NCBI GenBank assembly: GCA_029245125.1
Contig: JAQWPZ010000196.1
Location: forward strand, 1-60,012
Length of the DNA stretch: 60,012 nucleotides
Source: Rubripirellula sp.
GTDB taxonomy: Bacteria; Planctomycetota; Planctomycetia; Pirellulales; Pirellulaceae
Direction of reading: 5' to 3'
Made by a program: the position numbers and the translations under genes. This document shows, in pieces, positions 1 through 8,175 of this stretch (positions are counted from its first letter, which is position 1; every line of letters starts with the position of its first letter). Under the pieces are notes generated by a model. The model was not told the origin of the DNA, searched no databases, and saw nothing but the letters and a program-made list of their open reading frames with translations.

Positions 1-237
1 GTGGTAGCGGTCAGAAGCGTATGGATAGTCTTCCGATAAACCGTGGTAGACGAGAAGAGGCAAGCCGTTTTGCCGGGCAAGACAAATGGCCGCATCCAAC
101 GCTGGGTTTTCATGGCACCGAAGCGCGTTGTGCATCCAATAGAGAACGAAATCGCCGGGCGTTTGTGCCCCCGAGTCTGTCGGGCTAACACGCCACCGAA
201 AACGCTCATCCAAGTAACTAGGAAGCGAACAATGCAC
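1..237 (-). CDS. Deoxyribodipyrimidine photolyase, class II-like, N-terminal part (cut by window edge)
   Basis: The minus strand is open for 79 codons from a GTG at 237-235 to the window edge. The translation contains GDFVLYWMHNALR, then PALDAAICLARQ and LPLLVYHGLSEDYPYAS. This is the typical start of the photolyase antenna domain, in the class II style with a YWM block and a DYP turn. Such enzymes repair cyclobutane pyrimidine dimers with light, using FAD. The GTG start is supported by AGGAG seven bases upstream, separated by a run of T. An in-frame stop lies upstream at 277-279. The FAD-binding C-terminal domain lies outside the window, so completeness cannot be judged. A cryptochrome-like paralogue remains possible. 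Confidence 0.75.
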   Translation of the reverse strand, partial: MHCSLPSYLDERFRWRVSPTDSGAQTPGDFVLYWMHNALRCHENPALDAAICLARQNGLPLLVYHGLSEDYPYASDRYH

Positions 238-363
238 AAAAAAACTCCTGAGAGGGGATTCGCAAGAGTTTATGCTTCAGTCAAGCCTCTGACAAACAAG
301 TGTGACCGGTAGACCAATTCGCTGGTAGAGCATTCCATTAGATTGCCGTTCAACTAGCCCCCT

Positions 364-1779
364 CTACTGGATTAGGTGTCGAGCGATCCGCCCTCGAGGC
401 AACCCATCCTCCCACTTAATCGTCCCGAGTCCTTCCCGATCACAGATACTGGATGCCGCCATGCGACCACTTAACACGGCTCCTTCCATCGTCGCTGGCC
501 ATCCTGTTTCGATCCAATCGCCTGCCAAATGCAACCAAGGGACCCGGGTTCGCGCGGCGGGCCGAAGTGCTTCGACCTCGGGACGCACCGAAAAGACCGA
601 AAGAGGATCAGTTACGACACGACTCCGCAACAATTTCGCATCCCGCGCACCGGGAAATGAATGACGAATCTCAGTCAGCACGGAATCAACCAGTTCGTTT
701 TTCTCCATCTGCCGCGCCTGCTGGGAAGCACTGATCACGATTTGATAGTAATGCATTCGATCTTGGTCTGATTCATTTCCCCATGGCTGCCGAAACATCC
801 ACTGCGAAATCGTGCCGACCATGACTGCGTGATACCGGTCGGTGAATTGCCGATCAAACCACAAATGCAATCCACTGATGGGCGAAGAGGGGATCGCCGC
901 CAACGCTGGCGCATTCGGAACGAGATCGCCCGTCAGCAATCCCTTCGTCGCGTGCCACGGAACCGCCATTACGACATGATCGGCATGAATGTCATCGCCA
1001 TTCTGTGTTTGAATCGCGACCTTGGGATCTGACCGAAGTTGCTTGACTGCGGTTTGCGTCACGACCGATACCCCAAGCGATTCAATCGCCTGACGCAACC
1101 GGCGACCAAACAATTCAGCAAGCGGTTGTCGCGGCACCAGTACATCTGAGGCTCCGACAGAGCCTGCGAATCCATCAACGAAGACCTTCCGGGCCACAGC
1201 CATCGAGACAACGTTCGGATTTTCACCCAACGCGCTCACGAGGATCACATCCCAGAAATCACGGATGGTCGCAGGATCTTGGCTGACCGATTGAAGCCAT
1301 TGGTGAGCTGTCTGCCCGACCAACCTGTCATTAGAGGTTCGGAACAATTTCAACATCGCCCGGCGAATTTGACGACGCTGCCGGGCTGACAAGAATCTCA
1401 ACGATGACAACGCCCCAGCAAGATGAAAGGGCGCCGGCAACCATCGTGATGGCGCAAACCGACTTGGTGGATGATCAGGATGCAAGAACAGAAGTTCTCG
1501 GTAACGATGCAATTGATCGGCCAACCCGCATCGGTCTAGCAGGGCAAGCAAATTTGCACAGCAACCCATCGCCACATGCTGGCAGTAATCGACAGTTTCT
1601 CCGGTGGCCGGATCAGTGAACGACCCCGCTCGCCCCCCGACTGTTTGCTTGGCTTCTAAAACAGTGATCTGGAAATGGTTGGGGTAGGCATCCGCAAGTG
1701 CCTCGGCCGCTGACAAACCGGCCAGGCCTCCGCCGACGACGACAATCCGTTTCCGCGGCGTTTCGTTAATCTCGTTCAC
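364..1779 (-). CDS. hpnE: Hydroxysqualene dehydroxylase HpnE
   Basis: A 471-residue FAD-dependent amine-oxidase-fold protein. The dinucleotide-binding motif GGGLAGLSAAEAL lies near residues 16-28, followed by the glutamate-ending strand VLEAK and the GGRAGSF motif. The C-terminus carries the usual LAGDWIETGWPATMEGAV block that closes the FAD site. In the HpnCDE route, HpnE reduces hydroxysqualene to squalene, the precursor for hopanoid cyclisation. The start is GTG at 1779-1777. It overlaps the TGA stop of hpnD by four bases (GTGA), so the two genes are probably translationally coupled. The hpnD neighbour supports HpnE over other phytoene-desaturase-like enzymes. Confidence 0.88.
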   Translation of the reverse strand: MNEINETPRKRIVVVGGGLAGLSAAEALADAYPNHFQITVLEAKQTVGGRAGSFTDPATGETVDYCQHVAMGCCANLLALLDRCGLADQLHRYRELLFLHPDHPPSRFAPSRWLPAPFHLAGALSSLRFLSARQRRQIRRAMLKLFRTSNDRLVGQTAHQWLQSVSQDPATIRDFWDVILVSALGENPNVVSMAVARKVFVDGFAGSVGASDVLVPRQPLAELFGRRLRQAIESLGVSVVTQTAVKQLRSDPKVAIQTQNGDDIHADHVVMAVPWHATKGLLTGDLVPNAPALAAIPSSPISGLHLWFDRQFTDRYHAVMVGTISQWMFRQPWGNESDQDRMHYYQIVISASQQARQMEKNELVDSVLTEIRHSFPGARDAKLLRSRVVTDPLSVFSVRPEVEALRPAARTRVPWLHLAGDWIETGWPATMEGAVLSGRMAASSICDREGLGTIKWEDGLPRGRIARHLIQ

Positions 1780-2777
1780 TTTGCTCCTTCTGCCTCATCC
1801 AACTCAAATGGCGGAACAGGCAGCCGTCGAAACATCGGCGGGAAAAAATGCTGAGAAACCAAACCCCAACGCTCCGCTGCCGAGAGTCGAATTCTCCGGT
1901 GCGTGACAGCTCCGGGGTCTTCCGCGATGTGATCCAACAATTTCCGATAGGTTCGCCACATCATGCTGAACATCGGGCGGCCGTCGGGATGCAAGGAATC
2001 CCAAACCTCCCAACCTGAACGAAACAACCGTTTGGCCCGTTCAACCTCGTCTAACAGCAAGCAACAAAGTCGATCGTCACCCCGTGGCGAAAGCAAATCA
2101 TCTTCGCTCAAACCGTGCTGTTCGTAATGTTGCCGTGGAAGATAAATACGCCCACGTTCGGCATCTTCGGTTACGTCCCGCAAGATATTGGTCAGCTGAA
2201 ACGCTAAACCACAATCGATCGCAGCAGCGGTTGGCAGGGGACCGTCAAACTCCCAAATGTGCAAACAGGCCAAGCCCACAGCCGAGGCGACCAAGTAGCA
2301 GTAATGTTCCACCTGCTCGTAGGTGTCAAACCGAGTTTTTTGCTGATCGGCAAGGACACCATCAACGATTTCAAGCAGGTATCGAGAGGGAATTTCATAC
2401 CGCTGCACGGCATCTCGAAGCGCAGGAAAAACTTCTTTCGCGCGACGATGGAGATCGATCGGCCACTCGCGAGTCGATCCATCCGGCCCCAAGTCGAGCA
2501 CGCCTTCGGGTAATACGACCTGATCGAGCGGACCTTCACCAATCAAATTAATCGCCGCAGATTTCCGCCACCAATCCAACTGTTTGGCTCGCAAAGCGGC
2601 AGGCTGTTCGCAATCACCCAAATCATCGGTTGTCCTTGCGAACGCGTACAGCGCCCACATCGCAGCTCGCTTCGGCGGCGGCAGCAACCAAAACGAACGA
2701 TAAAAACTACTTCCGCTCTGACGCGAAATGCGACGAACTTGACGGTAGCTATCGGCGAGAGAGACAGCAGTTGACAT
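1776..2777 (-). CDS. hpnD: Presqualene diphosphate synthase HpnD
   Basis: A 333-residue trans-isoprenyl diphosphate synthase of the squalene/phytoene synthase family. The first aspartate-rich motif appears as ARTTDDLGD, and the second as NILRDVTEDAERGRIYLP. HpnD condenses two farnesyl diphosphates to presqualene diphosphate. The open frame extends upstream to 2936, but ATG at 2777-2775 (protein begins MSTAVSLADSYRQV) matches the usual family N-terminus. About 200 bases without a recognisable gene separate it from hpnC upstream. The split between HpnC and HpnD roles rests on similarity to each family: this copy has the SGSSFYRSFWLLP block typical of HpnD. Confidence 0.85.
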   Translation of the reverse strand: MSTAVSLADSYRQVRRISRQSGSSFYRSFWLLPPPKRAAMWALYAFARTTDDLGDCEQPAALRAKQLDWWRKSAAINLIGEGPLDQVVLPEGVLDLGPDGSTREWPIDLHRRAKEVFPALRDAVQRYEIPSRYLLEIVDGVLADQQKTRFDTYEQVEHYCYLVASAVGLACLHIWEFDGPLPTAAAIDCGLAFQLTNILRDVTEDAERGRIYLPRQHYEQHGLSEDDLLSPRGDDRLCCLLLDEVERAKRLFRSGWEVWDSLHPDGRPMFSMMWRTYRKLLDHIAEDPGAVTHRRIRLSAAERWGLVSQHFFPPMFRRLPVPPFELDEAEGAK

Positions 2778-2979
2778 AGACAATAAGCATACCCGATTGG
2801 ACCAAAATGGAATTGGCCGCCACTCGATTCGTTTCTCGTCAGCATCCAACACGAACACATGCGAGTGACACGGCAACAGGATACCGCAACTGGTTGAGCC
2901 TTTCCCGAGAAGGTTCCCTTGACAACGTCGTAACACCCGACTTTCCCATGAAAATCTCCACCCACCGCAAAGCAGGCAT

Positions 2980-3936
2980 TCACAAGATTCGGGTCATGGC
3001 GCGGACTAACAGCCAACTCTGCCGCCACTTGCTGACCGTCGGGCGGCGGAACAACACGTCGAAATCAACTTTGCGTATCGCTGTCAAGGTTTCCAGACCT
3101 CCATGAGCAAACAACTTCACATCACCCGCCAACCAGCGGGGCACGCTTTTCGCCAACGGAAGCCCTCGCCGGAAGTAGTGTTCGGCACGGTCACACTCAC
3201 TGGCCAACAACCGACGGAGTTGCGGCGACGTCGAGGATTGCCCGACCATCGCTTCGTTGACGCCAAAGCGTTCCATCTGGTCCAGCGGGAGATAAATTCT
3301 GCCGATCTGATAATCCCGGGCGACATCCTGCCAGAAATTCGCTAGCTGCAGGCCGGTGCAAATCTGATCGGAAAGCCGCCCATTCGGAGAGTCGCAGCAA
3401 TCTCCGAGTTGCAACACCAGACGGCCAACCGGGTTGGCCGATCGACGGCAGTAATCCAGCAATTCATCAAAATCAGCGTAGCGAGTTTTTCGCTGATCTT
3501 GGCGAAAGGCGTCCAGCAAGTCGTCAAACAGACACTTTGAGAGATCGAACTGCCGGATGGTATTGGAGAGGGCCAGAAAGAGTGGATCTGGCGGCTCACC
3601 CTGATAGGTTTGGTTCAAATTGGCTTGCAGGACAGCAAGCCGCTCAAGCGCCAACTGAGATGACCCCGATTCATCCGCCAAATCATCGGCGGTTCGACAA
3701 AAGGCGTAAAGGTTGTAAAACGGTTGTCTCAGACGGGAAGGCAGCAACACGCTGGCAACGAGGAAATTCTCATAGTGAGAACACGCCAGTCGCCGCGTTT
3801 CCCGCTCGGCGGCTTGCAGTTCCTCACCGTACGCCGCCGGCTCAGCCTCGAACCGCTTGCCAAGATACGTAGGATCAAGGTTAGACGCCGAGGCGACCTC
3901 ACGGTTATCTTGGAAATCGTTCACAGCAAACAGCAC
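2980..3936 (-). CDS. hpnC: Hydroxysqualene synthase HpnC
   Basis: A 318-residue squalene/phytoene-synthase family protein. The HpnC hallmark HYENFLVASVLLP is followed by YAFCRTADDLADE (first Asp-rich motif) and NFWQDVARDYQIGRIYLP (second). HpnC converts presqualene diphosphate to hydroxysqualene, the step between HpnD and HpnE, both encoded just downstream on the same strand. The start is GTG at 3936, or a second GTG at 3924. The start codon lies only 18 bases from the divergent ispH ATG, so the two promoters must overlap each other or the opposing gene. Confidence 0.86.
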   Translation of the reverse strand: MLFAVNDFQDNREVASASNLDPTYLGKRFEAEPAAYGEELQAAERETRRLACSHYENFLVASVLLPSRLRQPFYNLYAFCRTADDLADESGSSQLALERLAVLQANLNQTYQGEPPDPLFLALSNTIRQFDLSKCLFDDLLDAFRQDQRKTRYADFDELLDYCRRSANPVGRLVLQLGDCCDSPNGRLSDQICTGLQLANFWQDVARDYQIGRIYLPLDQMERFGVNEAMVGQSSTSPQLRRLLASECDRAEHYFRRGLPLAKSVPRWLAGDVKLFAHGGLETLTAIRKVDFDVLFRRPTVSKWRQSWLLVRAMTRIL

Positions 3937-3954
3937 TACATCTACGGGATACGC

Positions 3955-4926
3955 ATGAAGATCATCTTGGCGGCACCGCGAGGTTTCTGCGCGGGCGTGA
4001 ACATGGCGGTCGATTCTCTCGATCTAACACTACAGAAATTCGGTGCGCCGGTATACGTTTACCATGAAATCGTACACAACCAATTTGTGGTGAACAGCTT
4101 CGTAGAAAAAGGAGCCGTCTTTGTCGACTCGGTTGATGAAGTCCCGCCTGGCAGTGTGCTGATGTTCTCTGCTCACGGTGTTTCGCCTGAAATCCGCCAA
4201 GCGGCCCGTGCTCGTAAGCTGATCGCGTTGGATGCTACCTGCCCGTTGGTCACGAAAGTTCACCTCGAAGCCATCAAATTCGCGAAGGCTGGATACACAA
4301 TTATCTTGATCGGGCATGAGGGTCACGACGAAGTCATCGGGACCATGGGTGAAGCACCCGAAGCAATCGTCCTGCTGGAGGATACCGACGGAGTCGATCA
4401 TCTGCAGGTGACAGATGAATCGAAATTGGCCTACCTGACTCAGACCACCCTGAGCGTCGACGATGCCAACCGCATCATCCAACGCTTGAAACAGCGTTTC
4501 CCAAACATTGAAAGTCCGCCCAAGGAAGATATCTGCTACGCGACCCAAAATCGCCAAGAAGCGGTTCGCATGCTCAGTGATCAAGCCGATGTGGTCGTGG
4601 TGCTTGGCAGCCAAAACAGCAGCAACAGCCAACGATTGCGTGAACTCGCCTCCGACAAAAAGATCCAGGCTTATCTAGTCGACGGTCCACAAGACTTGTC
4701 GCTTGATTTCTTCCATGCTGACCAGACCGTCTTGATCACTGCCGGGGCGAGTGCGCCTGAGTCGGTGGTCCAAGAAACAGTCGATTGGTTGGTCGAGCAA
4801 TTCGATGCCACGATCGAATCCCAGCAGATCCGCGAAGAAAACGTCAAGTTCCCACTCCCAAAACCACTACGTCCGAGCAAGCAATCAGCCAAGGCACCGA
4901 GTGACGCCTCTGCTGATAAAATTTGA
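3955..4926 (+). CDS. ispH: 4-hydroxy-3-methylbut-2-enyl diphosphate reductase
   Basis: A 323-residue IspH/LytB protein, the last enzyme of the MEP pathway, reducing HMBPP to IPP and DMAPP. The three cysteines that hold the iron-sulfur cluster are visible at C12 (RGFCAGV), C96 (DATCPLV) and C194 (DICYATQNRQ). The conserved histidines in SAHGVSPE and GHEGHDEVIGTMGE are also present. The frame is open further upstream, but ATG at 3955 gives the canonical N-terminus MKIILAAPRGFCAGV. The last ~25 residues are a loose Ser/Lys tail. It sits back to back with the hopanoid genes, so isoprenoid supply and squalene synthesis are physically linked. Confidence 0.97.
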   Translation: MKIILAAPRGFCAGVNMAVDSLDLTLQKFGAPVYVYHEIVHNQFVVNSFVEKGAVFVDSVDEVPPGSVLMFSAHGVSPEIRQAARARKLIALDATCPLVTKVHLEAIKFAKAGYTIILIGHEGHDEVIGTMGEAPEAIVLLEDTDGVDHLQVTDESKLAYLTQTTLSVDDANRIIQRLKQRFPNIESPPKEDICYATQNRQEAVRMLSDQADVVVVLGSQNSSNSQRLRELASDKKIQAYLVDGPQDLSLDFFHADQTVLITAGASAPESVVQETVDWLVEQFDATIESQQIREENVKFPLPKPLRPSKQSAKAPSDASADKI

Positions 4927-4976
4927 CCGCACAAGTGTGTTGAACCCATCTCGTTGCTCGACAAAGACGAAACCCG

Positions 4977-6410
4977 ATGGAACCATCATTTCTCTCGCTA
5001 ATCCCAGCATTGGTCGCAATTAGCTTGGCATTTCTTACTCGCCAAGTCTTGTTAGCGCTTTTTCTGGGCATCGTTTCCGGCGGACTCGTGATGTGGTACC
5101 AGTCAAATGACATCTCGCAAGCCAATATCGTCAAGAATTTATTTCTACCCGCTCTTGGCCAAGAGTCTTACGCAACAATTCTGCTGATTTATTTATGGTG
5201 CCTCGGTGGCTTGATGGGGCTGTGGGAGAAATCAGGCGGCGCCTTACACTTTGCGAGAGTCGTTGGCGGCAGGGTTGCAGTGGGTCCAAGATCATCCCTC
5301 TTTTTTGCTTGGCTGCTCGGCTGTGTCTTTCATCAAGGTGGGACGGTCAGCACCGTCCTGGCTGGCACAACAGTCAAGCCGGTTGCCGACAAGCATCGCA
5401 TTTCCCACGAGGAATTGTCTTATGTCGTTGATTCAACCGCATCGCCCGTTGCGACCATCCTGCCTTTCAATGCTTGGCCCGGATACATCGCGGCTTTGGT
5501 CGCCGGAACTGTTCCCGAGGTAATCCCTGACGTAGTCGCGGGCCTAAAATTCTTCTTTTCCAGCCTTCAATACAACTTTTACGGATTCTTGGCGGTCAGC
5601 TTTACCTTCTTGTTCGCGTTGCATCTATTACCCTGGGTGGGGAAACGCATGTCGGAGGCGAGACAGCGTGCCCGCAGCACCGGCGAACTGGATCGCGAAG
5701 GCTCCGCGCCGATGCTCAGCATGCAAACCAGTGATCTGAATCCGGAAAGCCAGCTTGCGACTGGCTACACGCCAAGCCTGTGGGACTTTTTCGTTCCGCT
5801 CGCCGTTCTACTCAGCTTGGCCATTCTTCCCTACATGCTGTACCGCATAAACTTTATCAACGAAGCATTCATGGCTTGCGTTTTGTCAGCAATGGGAATC
5901 GCGGCGTTTCGCGGCATGCAATTGAGAGACATTCTGAATGGATTCGTGAACGGCTGTAAAACGATGACGATCGGAGCGATCATCCTCGGACTGGCCGTCA
6001 CCATTGGATTCCTCGCAAAAGAACTACGGACAGCAGACTATTTGGTGACACTACTGGGTGACCAGTTGCCCGTCGTTGGATTGCCGGCAATTCTGATGCT
6101 CTTGTGCATGGGCATCGCCTTCTCCTGCGGGACCAGTTTCGGCACCTATGCAGTGGTGTTCCCCGTCGCCATGCCACTGGCTTGGGCAGTGCATCAAGAC
6201 CCTACTTACCTGTCTATCTGCTTCGGCGCAGTCTTGGGAGGGGCAGTCTTCGGTGATCAATGCTCGCCAATCTCCGACACAACAATCCTCGCGTCGATGT
6301 TCACCGGATGTGACCTAATGGATCATGTGGCGACTCAATTGCCACTTGCACTGGCCGCTGCAACTCTGGCTGCTGGGGCCAGCACGCTTTGTGTGATTGT
6401 GTTCGTGTAA
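4977..6410 (+). CDS. nhaC: Na+/H+ antiporter, NhaC family
   Basis: A 477-residue polytopic membrane protein with roughly ten to twelve hydrophobic segments, read directly from the translation. Family features include FHQGGTVSTVLAGTTVKP, DSTASPVATILPFNAW and the late block CSPISDTTILASMFTG, all typical of NhaC and related ion-transporter superfamily members. It would exchange Na+ for H+ across the inner membrane. A polar loop of about 50 residues (around 225-265) separates the two halves. The gene follows ispH by 50 bases, so it could share its transcript. Substrate cannot be fixed from sequence, and related proteins exchange malate/lactate or other ions. Confidence 0.8.
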   Translation: MEPSFLSLIPALVAISLAFLTRQVLLALFLGIVSGGLVMWYQSNDISQANIVKNLFLPALGQESYATILLIYLWCLGGLMGLWEKSGGALHFARVVGGRVAVGPRSSLFFAWLLGCVFHQGGTVSTVLAGTTVKPVADKHRISHEELSYVVDSTASPVATILPFNAWPGYIAALVAGTVPEVIPDVVAGLKFFFSSLQYNFYGFLAVSFTFLFALHLLPWVGKRMSEARQRARSTGELDREGSAPMLSMQTSDLNPESQLATGYTPSLWDFFVPLAVLLSLAILPYMLYRINFINEAFMACVLSAMGIAAFRGMQLRDILNGFVNGCKTMTIGAIILGLAVTIGFLAKELRTADYLVTLLGDQLPVVGLPAILMLLCMGIAFSCGTSFGTYAVVFPVAMPLAWAVHQDPTYLSICFGAVLGGAVFGDQCSPISDTTILASMFTGCDLMDHVATQLPLALAAATLAAGASTLCVIVFV

Positions 6411-6620
6411 AGCCCGAACCTAATGCAATCCAATCTCCTCTTGCAGGTCGAGAACGGTTTGGATTGGACTATGGGCTGACTTGAACCGCCCGCTCACAAA
6501 TATCCGACCAGCGTTGCACCGCTCATTCGAATTCGTACTGGGCGACCGGAAACGGTAAAAGTCGCAACGAACATCACGGCCTCCGCTGGTCAGCCCCAAC
6601 GTCACATCAGGAAAACAACA

Positions 6621-8105
6621 ATGATCGAAGCATTGATTCCAACCGGGGAAGCCACCGCGATTCTGCCCGCAGGTGATCGCCATTCACCGATCAAAGTTTT
6701 TGGTAATGAAGCTATCCGCAGCACGTTTGACGAACTTTGTCTGCAACAGGCGGTCAATTCTCGCTGTGCACCTGGTGTAACGGAGGTCGTACTCAACCCT
6801 GATGCCCATTGTGGATACGGTGCTCCAATCGGTTGCGTGCTGGCATCGCCGACCCACATCTATCCTGGGCCGGTTGGATTCGACATCAAGTGCTCGATGA
6901 GCTTGCTTCAGACCAACCTTCCCGAGGAAGCGGTCGAAGATCGCAAGGTGCGTCGCGAATTGATTCATGCGATTTGCCGACGCATTCCAACAGGTGCCGG
7001 CAAGGGTTCCCGGCACGTACCCGACGGCCGAAACATAAGCGAACAAATCGGATCCGCCGCGATGGTCCATGGTGCCTCGGCCGATGTCCTTCGTTCATTG
7101 AACATTCCGACTGAATGGGCCGATCGTTGCGAGGATGCGTTTCATCGTGGACACGATGATTCGATCGCTGCGCTTCAGCTACGTTTGGATCACCTGCGGG
7201 CGAATCGTGGCTTCAAGAATTTCCGTACCAAGGTTGAACAACTCGGCTCTTACGGAGGTGGAAACCACTTCGGTGAATGCGAAGTAGTGGAACTGGGATC
7301 TGAGCCAACGGCCACGAAAGCAGCCGAAGTGTTTGGATTACAAGACAGCAGAGTGGCGTTTCTATCTCATTGTGGTTCTCGCGGCATCGGCCACCAATTA
7401 GCAAACGGACACTTCAAAGCACTTGAGCAAAAGTTTACGGCTTGGGGCATCCCGTTCCCTGGAGGAGACAAACAGTTGGTCTACGCGCCCCTGGGTACCC
7501 CCGAGGCAGACCGCTACCTGGACGACATGGCGCTCGGCGCAAACTTTGCCACGGTCAATCATCTACTGATCAACCAACTAGTGCTGGAAGCGTTTCAGGA
7601 AGTGATTCCAGGAACCACCGGCGGCTTGGTCTATTTCATCAGCCACAACATTGCCCGCAAAGAGGTTGTCAACAATCGCATGACTTGGGTCCATCGCAAA
7701 GGTGCGACACGCGCGTTCCCTGCTGGCCATCCAGCGTTACGTGACACCCTCTTCGTCGAAACAGGACATCCGATCCTGCTGCCGGGAAATCCGCAAGCAG
7801 GTTCGAGCGTGATGGTTGCTGCCGAGGGAGCCGAGGCAAGTTGCTACAGCGTGAACCACGGTGCTGGTCGAATGCTTGGCCGTAAACGGGCAATCCGCGA
7901 ACTCGATCAGCAACAGGTGGATGCGTCGTTCGACCAAGCCGATATTTTGACGAATTGTCGCCGCTATCCGAAAGACGAAGCACCGGCAGCTTACAAGGAT
8001 TTTGACCAGGTACTCAAGAGTGTCGCGGATGCTGGCTTGGCCACCGAGGTGGCAAGACTGCGGGCACGATTTGTGATCAAAGATGCCAGCGGTGCGGACG
8101 ACTAG
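6621..8105 (+). CDS. rtcB: RNA-splicing ligase RtcB family protein
   Basis: A 494-residue RtcB-family GTP-dependent RNA ligase, which joins 2',3'-cyclic phosphate or 3'-phosphate ends to 5'-OH ends. The Mn-binding Asp and Cys are in GFDIKCSMS (D88, C91). Further metal ligands are in GGGNHFGE, SHCGSRGIGHQ and FISHNIARKE, and the guanylylated histidine is in VNHGAGRMLGRK. The length fits the family. The start is ATG at 6621, after a GGAAAA stretch about six bases upstream. No archease, rtcA or rtcR neighbour is present. The 210 bases upstream hold no gene. Confidence 0.93.
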   Translation: MIEALIPTGEATAILPAGDRHSPIKVFGNEAIRSTFDELCLQQAVNSRCAPGVTEVVLNPDAHCGYGAPIGCVLASPTHIYPGPVGFDIKCSMSLLQTNLPEEAVEDRKVRRELIHAICRRIPTGAGKGSRHVPDGRNISEQIGSAAMVHGASADVLRSLNIPTEWADRCEDAFHRGHDDSIAALQLRLDHLRANRGFKNFRTKVEQLGSYGGGNHFGECEVVELGSEPTATKAAEVFGLQDSRVAFLSHCGSRGIGHQLANGHFKALEQKFTAWGIPFPGGDKQLVYAPLGTPEADRYLDDMALGANFATVNHLLINQLVLEAFQEVIPGTTGGLVYFISHNIARKEVVNNRMTWVHRKGATRAFPAGHPALRDTLFVETGHPILLPGNPQAGSSVMVAAEGAEASCYSVNHGAGRMLGRKRAIRELDQQQVDASFDQADILTNCRRYPKDEAPAAYKDFDQVLKSVADAGLATEVARLRARFVIKDASGADD

Positions 8106-8175
8106 GCAAACGCTTTCGGGTCCGCAAAGAAGGTAAGCACACTTCGGCAATGCCCCACACTCAGTCGACCCACAC

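Noticed and set aside
2778-2979. Extension of hpnD to 2936 or a small gene between hpnC and hpnD
   Set aside because: The upstream residues do not resemble the family. ATG 2777 gives the expected N-terminus, and no other frame is convincing.
4030-4632. 200-codon open frame antisense to ispH
   Set aside because: It is a shadow of a strongly conserved gene. The same applies to long antisense frames inside the ABC ATPase, ffh and queC genes.
6426-6466. Terminator after nhaC (CAATCCAA ... TTGGATTG)
   Set aside because: The arms are only 8 bases with a 25-base loop and no T-run follows. Too weak to annotate.
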